From NCBI RefSeq assembly GCF_000003605.2, contig NW_003110008.1:18844-39478 (forward strand): DNA of 20,635 nucleotides. The letters run 5' to 3'. This document shows positions 10,021 to 19,633 of the stretch, piece after piece; the first letter of the stretch is position 1, and each line of letters starts with the position of its first letter. The DNA is from Saccoglossus kowalevskii. Lineage: Eukaryota; Hemichordata; Enteropneusta; Harrimaniidae. The notes beneath the pieces were generated by a model, which made no database searches, was not told where the DNA came from, and worked only from the letters and a program-made list of their open reading frames with translations. Made by a program: the position numbers and the translations under genes.

Positions 10021-10830
10021 TAGGATGAAAATAGCCAGTGTAATAGCGCTGTAACGGCATTACGGTGACATATGTAGGATGAAAATACCCAGTGTAATAG
10101 CGCTGTAACGGCATTACGGTGACATATGTAGGATGAAAATAGCCAGTGTAATAGCGCTGTAACGGCATTACGGTGACATATGTAGGATGAAAATACCCAG
10201 TGTAATAGCGCTGTAACGGCATTACGGTGACATATGTAGGATGAAAATAGCCAGTGTAATAGCGCTGTAACGGCATTACGGTGACATATGTAGGATGAAA
10301 ATACCCAGTGTAATAGCGCTGTAACGGCATTACGGTGACATATGTAGGATGAAAATAGCCAGTGTAATAGCGCTGTAACGGCATTACGGTGACATATGTA
10401 GGATGAAAATACCCAGTGTAATAGCGCTGTAACGGCATTACGGTGACATATGTAGGATGAAAATACCCAGTGTAATAGCGCTGTAACGGCATTACGGTGA
10501 CATATGTAGGATGAAAATACCCAGTGTAATAGCGCTGTAACGGCATTACGGTGACATATGTAGGATGAAAATACCCAGTGTAATAGCGCTGTAACGGCAT
10601 TACGGTGACATATGTAGGATGAAAATACCCAGTGTAATAGCGCTGTAACGGCATTACGGTGACATATGTAGGATGAAAATACCCAGTGTAATAGCGCTGT
10701 AACGGCATTACGGTGACATATGTAGGATGAAAATACCCAGTGTAATAGCGCTGTAACGGCATTACGGTGACATATGTAGGATGAAAATACCCAGTGTAAT
10801 AGCGCTGTAACGGCATTACGGTGACATATG
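10021..10830. repeat. 54-bp minisatellite, 15 full units
   Basis: Exactly 15 head-to-tail 54-bp units, each starting TAGGATGAAAATA and ending GGTGACATATG. The only variation I found is one base: AATAGCC in units 1, 3, 5 and 7, and AATACCC in all others. The first eight units therefore alternate as a 108-bp dimer and the last seven are uniform. Every unit contains the palindromes AGCGCT and CATATG. Because 54 is a multiple of three and the unit has stop-free minus frames, a 290-codon minus frame (9995-10867, 18-residue period) runs through it. A second minus frame is also stop-free, which argues against coding. Confidence 0.97.
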
Positions 10831-13800
10831 TATAATAAAAAAAGAGAATATATTGCGATGAACGCATTTAGCGTGCATTTTTGTTTTCAGATTTTAACAA
10901 AAACTGTCATTAAGAACTGTAATCTACTTAATTAATTCGGGGTCACCGACCTTCAGTAAAAATAAATAAACACACAAATTGAGCCAGGCATACAGGCAGT
11001 CACAAGCATATCACAACTTGCCAGAGCTAGAAAAAACATCAGTACGACTTGTCAGCTTATGTAATATGTTCCGCGAATACGTTTTAAAAGCACGACAAAA
11101 ATGTTTCTACAAATACATTCACGTTGAAGATACACTTATTTATAGTTGCAAATTTCAAGTTGTAATCTAAAATGTATTTCATCCTCAATTCTATGTAGAA
11201 CGAAATTCAAGAAAGCAATCACAATCGGAAAAAAAGGTGTACCATTGCATTCAATGCCGGTAAATTTGTATCAAGGGAATAACAAATACTAGTATAGATA
11301 TTGGCTTCACAGTCAATAAATGTTTATTGATTATTATCAAGAGAATACGCGGAAAATAAAGGCATACTATTGCCCTCATTACTAATAATACTTTTCATTA
11401 TTAACAAGGAATAGGTATATTACTCAATCTGATTAAAATAAGATCCTAGTTTTGGCTTTTTTTGTATATTTATTTTATTGTGATCTAGTATTTATTTTTT
11501 GTATTTAGGTTTTGGTAATTGTGAAAGCCAACATGTATGTAGTGCGGAATAAAAAAAAAATCACAAAATCAAAGTAAAATAATAAAATAAAAAGGTATTA
11601 ATGACAAAAGCAATAAAAAATAAAATAAAAATAAGTTTATAGCCAAAATAATTAAAGCTCGTACACAGCAGATTTTAATCAGATTGGTTTATTACTGTTC
11701 TTACTAACAGTAAACGTGTGCTCAATATTAACTACAAAAAACAACGGGGATTATATAATCCATATCCATTTCATGTTCTGTACACCATCTGACGTTATCA
11801 ACTGACACGTCGTGGCTCAAATATCGTCACATCGTAGCTACGACCGGAAGCACATAATAACCTTGAAGACAACACTGGATTAGTGCGCTGGATTAGTAAA
11901 AAACAAAACAAAACAATACTAGAAATTGTGTTTAACAATATGACTTTTTTCTATGGTTAGTGATGGAAATATCGCATAGTTCGTTATGAGGGTCCTGGGG
12001 TGGAAATATCACGTTACCGCTCTCATCTAGTGCTAGAACATCTCTTAGATTAATTACAAGACAGAAACCGATAATAGCCTCAATGTTAAGTTGCTAGATT
12101 GGCACGTTTCCCATCTTTCTATCTGGCTATGTCAATAAGCTAAAGTTGTTGTAAATGATGATATTTTTGTTGTTGCAGTATACAATAAGCAATTATTCAA
12201 TGCTTGTACTATAAAAATGGAAAAACGTAGAACCATTTTAGTCAAATAAATAATAATTTTCTTTCATCGAAAAGATGCTTCAATTCAAAATCGTTACAAA
12301 TCTATGACCCCACGTGTGTAAATATCATGGCAGTTAATGTAATGTTTACAAATAAAATGAAGTCGTATAGGAATATTGCATGTTTACTGCTTCGTTGACG
12401 TAAAACCACAAAGTCAACCATTATTGTATTACCCGTTCACAATGGCTCTATCTTTTCTAGTTGTCTCTGGAAAATGCACGTGCACTGTAATCACGTTAAT
12501 GGCTTGTGACAATTGATAACAGCGTTTTTATTTGTTTCTGGTCTAAAGACGGTTACTAATTACCACTGTAGATATACCAAGCCCTAAGCATCATTCAACA
12601 TCCTTTGTTGTTGCTGCAATTGCATGACCCCCTCCCTAATACAAGATGAGAATACCAAGATGAACTTACGCCCTCACAGTCAGTACGTCTTCTTACTAAT
12701 GAAATTTATTTTGTGAACACTTACTCTTCTAACTGGGTCAGTTATCTCTTCATGGGTGGTGTAATACGAATCCACCGTACACAATTAACACAACGCAAAT
12801 TTTTCAACTCATACACACACAGATAAATAAATATTTGGCATCACGTGACCTCTGCTACACCCCCAACATGAATATTCATTCATCCTTCGTATTTATAATA
12901 TATTAAGTCTGTGTTAGAATGGATGACAGTGAGAATTACAGTAACGTTTGCAGTAATGATTGGTTTCAGTGAATTACAGTAAATAATTGCTGTGATGTTT
13001 GAAACTAGGTTACCCTTTAAAAATGGAGCATGGACAAATTTTATGAAAAAATATTATCGTTGGAGGAGACCGAAAGGTAACGATGAAGCAAGAACGATTG
13101 TACTAATATACAGCAGTACAATCCAATATGAAAAAGTGGGTGGGATTTGATCGCGATTGTGTGCACATCAGCAGAACAAATGAAAATACTAATGGTCAAC
13201 AATATAGCGATTCATAAATTTAAAGAAAGTAGCAAAGCGAAAGAAACAGTTATATATATCTTGCAATTTGCACGTGACATGCATAGCAATAACCGTTGAT
13301 ACTGCACGTAGTGTATCAGTGACTGGGCTCAGGTGGCGCTAACGAAGACAAGTTCCGTCTTCAATAAATAAGTTGGTTTTATCCTAGTTGCAGAATTTAT
13401 ATTATATTCACTACATCCCACGCCTAATTAGCTGATTTCACTCGGGCCATCTGAGGCCCGTCACTGGCTAACACAAAAACTGACTATCGCAATAATCAAT
13501 GTTTCTGTAACGCGAGATCTCGCGGGATTTGTGGGCAGATAAGACATAAGTGTATTTTACTAATATAATATTTTAACGCCTTGGAAGAGATTAAATTTAA
13601 CAGTATTGTAAATTTTGTATAACTATGCTAAGACTTGTTAAATTCACCTCCGATTTTGATAAATACCTCATTTAATTGACACACAAATAAATTCATTCTG
13701 TCTTTCATATTCATAAGAATAATTCCAGTCAGGAACGAACACTCGGGGGACTACGTGTGTTGTTTCAACTGACGTAAGCGTTAGGTCAAATGTCATAATC

Positions 13801-13878
13801 GTAATCTATCAAAGTCATTAGGAAGGAAAGTACATTGACAAGTTGACGTTAATTATGTTAACAGAACCATCAGGTGTA

Positions 13879-13884
<6 letters not shown>
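10831..13884. other. Gene-free stretch, AT-rich
   Basis: About 3 kb with no recognisable gene. Extreme A/T runs lie at 11455-11640. It contains CACGTG at 12311, 12477, 12842 and 13271, a small GC hairpin (CGGGCC, six-base loop, GGCCCG, 13443-13460) and a 14-bp palindrome CGCGAGATCTCGCG (13511-13524). Confidence 0.55.
11450..11648. repeat. Imperfect inverted repeat, MITE-like in size
   Basis: The left end TTTTGGCT is mirrored by AGCCAAAA at the right end of a 199-bp block. The T-rich left arm (11450-11480) and A-rich right arm (11611-11648) are imperfectly complementary. No flush target-site duplication is visible, and the arms are low complexity, so a transposon origin is only a possibility. 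Confidence 0.3.

Positions 13885-13910
<26 letters not shown>
13885..13910. repeat. (TCG)n microsatellite
   Basis: 26 bases of perfect TCG repeat, about 8.7 copies, preceded by an imperfect GTCA. It is unusual in an AT-rich, CpG-poor setting. It encodes poly-Ser or poly-Thr in adjacent spurious frames. Confidence 0.9.
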
Positions 13911-13911
<1 letters not shown>

Positions 13912-13959
13912 AAGACGATAGTGTTGAGAAATAAGTGTTGCTACTCACACTATGGGCAG

Positions 13960-14055
13960 TATTTTCAAATAAATGCAAATCTCTATTTTCAAATAAATGC
14001 AAATCTCTATTTTCAAATAAATGCAAATCTCTATTTTCAAATAAATGCAAATCTC
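13960..14055. repeat. 24-bp array, four identical units with octamers
   Basis: Four perfect 24-bp units beginning TATTTTCAAAT. Each carries the canonical octamer ATGCAAAT, at 13973, 13997, 14021 and 14045, all in one orientation and spaced 24 bp. Short open frames of 69-80 codons on both strands result from the stop-free unit and are not taken as genes. Confidence 0.95.
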
Positions 14056-14308
14056 TATTCATTCATATTTGTATAGAAATGGAGAAATATTTATTGCACG
14101 CAGGGTCGGATCGGATCGGCGCGAAGCCCTGTTGGTTGTTACAAATAGGAGGGCCACGGCCCACTCGGCTCCTCTAAATCCGCTCATGGCACGCGACTCG
14201 CACAGTATTGAACAAATCACGGTGATGGCTCTTACAGTATTAGGGACGAACTAATAATGCAAGTTGATAGTCTACTTGTCAAATATTTCATCAACAATAT
14301 TGTTAATA

Positions 14309-14530
14309 CAATCGCCCTTCCCCGTCGATTTGAAATAATATTAATGTCTTCGTTTCTTGCCCCTCTGTCGATGTGAAATGTTAGAAAAGTAATCGTTCCT
14401 TGTCCCTCCGCCGATTTAAATTACAACTATAAATGTAATCGTTTCTTGCTACATCGTTACCATTTTGTTTATATTCACGATACGGTGTTCGTCCCTTTGT
14501 CAGTGACAATCGCCCCTCTGTTCATTCTTA
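14309..14530. repeat. Decayed tandem repeat, about 38-46 bp period
   Basis: Diverged copies of a unit with AATCGTTTCTTG-like and CCCTCYGYCGAT-like parts begin near 14311, 14349, 14392 and 14438. A further partial copy (GTCCCTTTGTCAG) lies near 14491, followed by AATCGCCCCTC. Period and sequence both drift, so this is an old array. Confidence 0.6.
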
Positions 14531-14931
14531 AAATGGTATATCCCAAAAACACTGGGGATTGCCTTAAGCCTGGATTATAGGATTTATTCCACCCTGACAA
14601 TGTCAATTTAACTTTGATTATCCTTGATCCATTGTGAAATTTCATACTTCAATAATAACGCATGGGAAATACGATGACCGGAAAGGTTGTCAAATTTCAC
14701 GAAAATGAATAGATTTTTTTTCTTGCTAGTCCCATATATAGAACCAATCGCCATAGTTACAATATGTACACACAGGTCGATTTTGTTAGTGGTTACAATG
14801 TATATACACGAAAAAACACGTGACATTTACGTAGCATTCCTCGGGCCCAAATCTCGATAAAATCACATCTCGATCGTGTAATACAGAAATGTTAATTTAA
14901 AGTAGAGTGGCTGTGGCAACAACAAAACCAT

Positions 14932-15500
14932 GGTATCATACTATTGGCGATATGGTAACTTGATATCGTACTATTTGCGATATGGTAACTCTTGATATCG
15001 TACTATTGGCGATACGGTAACTTGATATCGAACTATTGGCGATATGGTAACTCTTGATATCGTACTATTGGCGATACGGTAACTTGATATCGTACTATTG
15101 GCGATATGGTAACTTGATATCGTACTATTGGCGATATGGTAACTCTTGATATCGTACTATTGGCGATACGGTAACTTGATATCGTACTATTGGCGATATG
15201 GTAACTTGATATCGTACTATTGGCGATATGGTAACTCTTGATATCGTACTATTGGCGATATGGTAACTCTTGATATCGTACTATTGGCGATATGGTAACT
15301 CTTGATATCGTACTATTGGCGATACGGTAACTTGATATCGTACTATTGGCGATATGGTAACTTGATATCGTACTATTGGCGATACGGTAACTTGATATCG
15401 TACTATTGGCGATACGGTAACTTGATATGATACTATTGGCGATACGGTAACTTGATATCGTACTATTGGCGACATGGTAACTTGATATCGTACTATTGGC
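14932..15500. repeat. 30/32-bp minisatellite with two unit lengths
   Basis: Eighteen units plus part of a nineteenth, built around GATATCGTACTATTGGCGAT. Twelve units are 30 bp and end GGTAACTT; six (2, 4, 7, 10, 11, 12) are 32 bp and end GGTAACTCTT. A C variant (GATACGG instead of GATATGG) occurs in seven of the 30-bp units and in none of the 32-bp ones. Each unit has an inverted CCAAT core (ATTGG), apart from unit 2, which has ATTTG. A 99-codon minus frame here is a repeat by-product. Confidence 0.95.
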
Positions 15501-15642
15501 TGTCTATAATAGTGTACGGTTGGCGATATGGTGACCCGTATTGTTGGCGATATGGATAAATATAGCCCATAGAAACCCATTAGATCGTATTGTACTTGTG
15601 TTATATTGAGAGTTGATATTGTTCAGTTGGCGATACAGTTGA
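15501..15642. repeat. Decayed edge copies of the 30/32-bp unit
   Basis: Isolated GTTGGCGATATGG at about 15519 and TTGTTGGCGATATGG at about 15541, plus a diverged whole unit (TTGATATTG to CGATACAGTTGAC, 15613-15642), show older copies outside the homogeneous core on the right side. Confidence 0.7.
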
Positions 15643-15742
15643 CACCATTTTATGACAGAAACACTCAGATTTACCACATTTTAATCTGATATTAAACAAA
15701 AATATTGTTTAGTCATCAAATGATCGATAAATGGTCAGTCGG

Positions 15743-15750
15743 TGACGTCA
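15743..15750. promoter_or_regulatory. Full palindromic CRE
   Basis: TGACGTCA in the context GGTGACGTCAGAG, just right of the 30/32-bp array. No adjacent gene is recognised. Confidence 0.3.
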
Positions 15751-17083
15751 GAGTCTCAAACTGCTTGCAAGGAATTGACGATAAAGTTTAGATATCACAT
15801 AGCTTTGTCACATGGCATGTGCATGGTATAAGTGATTAGTTTTGTTTGGGCTGTACTTCATATTGCATGTTGGTGTACACATTCTGAATTAGAATTCATC
15901 GTAAACTGCAAACGTTGGTTTTAACAACGTACAATTGAAAAACCGCCTTGCGTTGTTGGTACGTATTATTAATTTCAGTGATATATTTGTAATATAGAAC
16001 AAATCACACACAAGTAAAAACTATAACGGTCAAAATATTAACAGTATGTTAAAAATCATAAACGAATAAAAAGTTGGGTTTTGTAAGTTTATATTTTGCC
16101 CCTTCTCAAAAATGAAGCTGCTATTGCTTCAGTCTCGTACGGCTGACAATTAATAAACCACACATACACGCCATAGTGTGCAAACTCGCATGGTCACGTC
16201 CAATATTCAGAATCAATACTTTGACTGCCAACGAGCTTTTACTCCTGCTCCAGGGAGGTGGGAATATGAGAACAGGCAAGCTAACCTCCGGCGTATTTCA
16301 AATACATTCGAAAAATTAAAATGTTGAAAAAAGAAACTTTAACCAAACAAACCAATCCAATTTTAAAAATAATGCAATTAAAACGAAGAGCCAGAACGTA
16401 ATTAGGAAATTAAATTATACTAGGTTGCTTATAATGTAGTTATAGTTCTATTGTTCGCTACCAACACATTAAGAGTTAAAGCGTACTTCAAATTGAATGA
16501 TGTTAATTTAAACAAGGTCACGGATAGACGTGAAAATAAAATTGTAATTTTATCTGTAAATTGTCATGCAATCCAACCATTCAGAATGTTTAGCACTGTA
16601 ACATTAAGCGTGGCATCCATTGACGAGGGAAAGTAACCTTGATGCAAGAGATAATCGAATGATTTGGTGACCGAATGTAAAATGAGACACATTGAATGCA
16701 ATCATTGTTCTCCTTTTTAAATCGATACGAACGTATATTCAATTATTTCCATTGTAATTCAGACCAATGCAAAGATTGAACACAGAACAGGTATTTAGCA
16801 AGATATAAATTGAATGGAACAGTGCTTCGTTTTTATATCAAGTTACTAAAACAAATGTATTATCTTTCACGGAATTCCTGAATCATAGCAACGTCTGTCT
16901 CCACGATGATGTAAACTAATCACTTTGGATGAAGGGCAATGGTCACGTGGGACGTCATTTGAGATTGTCTTTCCACTCTCAGCATATGTGATCTTTTCTC
17001 AGAACGCAAATTGGAAGATACATTCACGGATTAGTTTCCTCCAATACAGTGTGCGCGTGCTATGATGTACAGAGTATTATAAA

Positions 17084-17097
17084 ATTGCCACGGCAAC
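17084..17097. promoter_or_regulatory. RFX X-box-like site
   Basis: ATTGCC, two-base spacer AC, then GGCAAC. It matches 11 of 12 positions of GTNRCC-N(0-3)-RGYAAC, with only the first base off. RFX factors bind such sites at cilia and neuronal genes. No neighbouring coding exon is recognised. Confidence 0.35.
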
Positions 17098-17600
17098 AAT
17101 GAACATTGCACTACGTCCATTTATTTGTGTCATTACATTGGAAATTTTCAACCATTTCGGGACAATTCGGAAAAATCGTCGGTCGACCTTTACGTGCACG
17201 TGGAAATTGATTGCTAAAGATGCAACTTATACAAATAAGAAATAATTTGAGATGATTATGATTGATTTTCATGAAAGCGGCACACGGGATCGATTGAATT
17301 CTCTTGTCAAATTATAATAATAACGTACGCATATTTCGAAACGTTTACTCGGAAGGATGTCATTCTGTGTGAGCACGCCATCAGTAACAAGAATACCCAG
17401 AAGCAATTACAAACCAAAGTCGCTCAGTTCGAACATAACGTGAACGTATATGTATTAATTCACAGAGAAAATATACCAACAAAGCATGGACGAAAATCCC
17501 AATTCATTTTCTCACACCAGATTTGTTAATAACATGAGTTTGAATGTGTTTGAAAACATTGAAGGCAAATGGTCGTCGTATATATATGAGTTACACAGTG

Positions 17601-17658
17601 ATTGTGCGCAGATCTATGCCTAAAATGAGATTGTGCGCAGATCTACGCCTAAAATGAG
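17601..17658. repeat. 29-bp tandem duplication
   Basis: Two adjacent 29-bp copies beginning ATTGTGCGCAGATCTA, differing at one base (TGCC versus CGCC). Confidence 0.95.
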
Positions 17659-17908
17659 ATGCAACCATGGTTTAACTTGGTAAGGCCTTAAAGTTATGGT
17701 CGGTATTCAGTGCACAGCTGGACTAGATTAAAAATCGAAATGATGCTTGTAGTGGTCCTGTGATAACGAATTGGGTGTATTGTGAGAAAATTACTGTTTC
17801 TCACACAAGCGTGGCGCGACGACCACCGCCTTTCAGTCAGCCCATTCCCACTGACCACAAAATATTCTCCATCATCAATCACCACGTGACTATGTGATAA
17901 AGTGTTAT

Positions 17909-18063
17909 ACCACAGAGGGCAGTAATCTTGGTACAGCTAACCAACTTCCCCACCAAGTCATAGCACTGACATTTCACTTATCTACCACAGAGGGCAGTAT
18001 TCTAGGTACAACGACCCCCCCCCCCATGTCATGCCGCTGAAAATGACATCATGTTCACTTACC
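17909..18063. repeat. 75-bp tandem duplication with GAGGGCAG motif
   Basis: Two diverged copies start ACCACAGAGGGCAGTA at 17909 and 17984 and end near TTCACTTATCT and TTCACTTACCT. The first 16 bases are identical while the interior has drifted, including an 11-base C run (18015-18025) in the second copy. The conserved head resembles a CTCF core but is one base short of the vertebrate spacing. Confidence 0.8.
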
Positions 18064-19030
18064 TACCTGATGTATGCCGATGATTGGTTATCATGAGCGC
18101 GCATATCCGCGGTTTGCGAACTCTTGTTAATGCTTTCTATGAATATTGAACAGAGTTTAATAATATCTACCATCCTAAGAAGTTGGAATGCACGTACTTT
18201 ATTCCTCGGAAGATTCGATCAATCAACAAACAGAGCAGATATTCTGCTTCAATTTCTTTAGTTGCAGCAGTGATGTTAAAATGACATTGTTCCGAACCTT
18301 TCGTGCTAACATGTATTGTCCACAGCTTTTGTTTCAATCGCAAATGATTAATGGTTACGGTATAGTAATGCGTTTCGTTTATTTCGCGGCTATATTTCCT
18401 ACATTTGACGTTTTAGACAAGACATATATATGTCTCACTCTATACTATTACGCCAAAACAACTCTGGTGTATGGAAACTACCATGATGGAAATTTCAGAT
18501 GATATGTTTTTTTATATGGGATGTACGAGCGTTTTCACTTATACCCTGCGTTAAAGATTTAATAATAATAGAAAATAGCCAGTGCAGACAGAGAGACATA
18601 TCGTTAAAAAAAACCTGTTAATGTGTTGAAACATATTCCGTAGACAAAAATAATTAATACCACTCATCAAAAAGAGTCTCACATATATGCTATTACTCAT
18701 GGGATTTGCAATCAATTGATGCGCTTTTTTATTTTAATATCAGCTGGCAAAAATATAAACAAACTAACACAATGACATATGTTAAGCTGTTACCAACCGA
18801 GTCTGACAGAATTATAACAGTTCTAAACAGTGTGTGTATATAAACATAGATTAATGACGTCAGTTGTTATTTTTACTTCTCAACGTACATACACTCGTGA
18901 TATGAGCAGCAGCTTACATTTATTGTGAAACAGTGGCCCATGTAAGTGTACCTTCTAGCACATATTTAATTTAACAGTTATTAAGACAAAGACAAATTGT
19001 CACTTTTGATGTAGAAAGGGCGCTGGTCCT
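18064..19030. other. Gene-free stretch left of the candidate promoter
   Basis: No gene supported. A 104-codon ATG frame (18188-18502) has no recognisable domain. A full CRE lies at 18855-18862. Confidence 0.5.
18855..18862. promoter_or_regulatory. Full palindromic CRE
   Basis: TGACGTCA about 215 bases upstream of the candidate first exon at 19071, in a range where it could act on that promoter. Confidence 0.35.
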
Positions 19031-19037
19031 CGTGCCA

Positions 19038-19050
19038 CGCATGCGCGAAA
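19038..19050 (+). promoter_or_regulatory. Candidate promoter: NRF1-like and E2F-like sites
   Basis: CCACGCATGCGCG (from 19035) matches 11 of 12 positions of the NRF1 consensus. The overlapping GCGCGAAA (19043-19050) is an exact reverse complement of the E2F site TTTCGCGC. This is a local cluster of CpGs in AT-rich DNA, just before an ATG in the YY1-like context AAGATGGC. The combination is typical of housekeeping-type animal promoters. Confidence 0.5.
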
Positions 19051-19070
19051 TAAGTCTAATATAAACAAAG

Positions 19071-19116
19071 ATGGCAAGTTTGAAAGATGGGCAGACAAAA
19101 GAGTACAAACTGAGAG
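19071..19116 (+). CDS. Candidate first coding exon, unknown gene (partial)
   Basis: The ATG in context ACAAAGATGG (A at -3, G at +4) opens MASLKDGQTKEYKLR, then one base of a split codon, followed by the 5' splice consensus AGAG/GTAACC at 19117, a phase-1 intron. Read through without splicing, the frame stops after 22 codons (TAA 19137-19139), so a gene here requires splicing. A second donor at 19136 (TTAG/GTAATT) is possible but weaker. The NRF1/E2F-like promoter cluster lies 21-36 bases upstream, implying a short leader. I do not recognise the peptide, and it is too short for family assignment. I found no convincing next exon in the remaining 1.5 kb. The alternative is a chance ATG near a CpG-rich motif. 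Confidence 0.45.
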
Positions 19117-19633
19117 GTAACCAAGCTTTAGTTAGGTAATTTATTATTGTAGTTGGAAGGTATGGAAGGAGTATTTTGCGATAATTTGTGCAAATCGCCC
19201 CAGGTCAAAACTCGTACTCGTGATTTCCATTTCAAGATCGCATTGGGATTATAGGGTATCAACACAAATATTCTATTATATTCTATTTAAACATTCTAGG
19301 TTGAGTAGATCATCATTTAAACATCTCCAGCCAATGACATTTTCTTGACATTTTTGTCAAATATCTGCTGTAAGAACATCTTTCTCAATATGGATATTGT
19401 AAAAATCAAGTAACGATTTCAATTTATCGTTAATTATACCCTTCACTATATGCTATATAAGATAACAATATATTTATGAATATATTAAACCGTAGTTTAA
19501 TCCCAAGAATGTACAATTTGATAACAAATAAAAATATTTATAATTGATATCACATCTAACAAAATGTTCTACTTATCTTTGACGACCACGTCATTCTTTT
19601 AAGTAAATGGTACAAATTAGTGGTGATATACAC
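19117..19633 (+). other. Possible intron 1 of the candidate gene
   Basis: AT-rich sequence with no recognisable exon. It would be intronic if the exon ending at 19116 is real. Confidence 0.35.

Larger units (their letters stand above)
15643..17600. other. Gene-free stretch
   Basis: No gene supported. A full CRE (15743), CACGTG at 16944 and 17197, and an X-box-like palindrome at 17084 are noted separately. An ATG directly after the X-box opens only a 48-codon frame with no recognisable similarity. Confidence 0.55.

Noticed and set aside
3069-10830. CRISPR-like arrays
   Set aside because: Units are directly adjacent with no unique spacers, and the context is an animal genome.
13511-13524. 14-bp palindrome CGCGAGATCTCGCG
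   Set aside because: About one 14-bp palindrome is expected by chance in a window this size. It was kept only as a note because of its CpG content.
15281-15580. 99-codon minus-strand frame
   Set aside because: A periodic Val/Ser/Pro/Tyr peptide produced by 30-bp units, interrupted wherever 32-bp units shift the frame.
18188-18502. 104-codon ATG frame
   Set aside because: Cys/Phe/Tyr-rich composition of AT-rich DNA and no recognisable family. It could only be rescued by transcript evidence.
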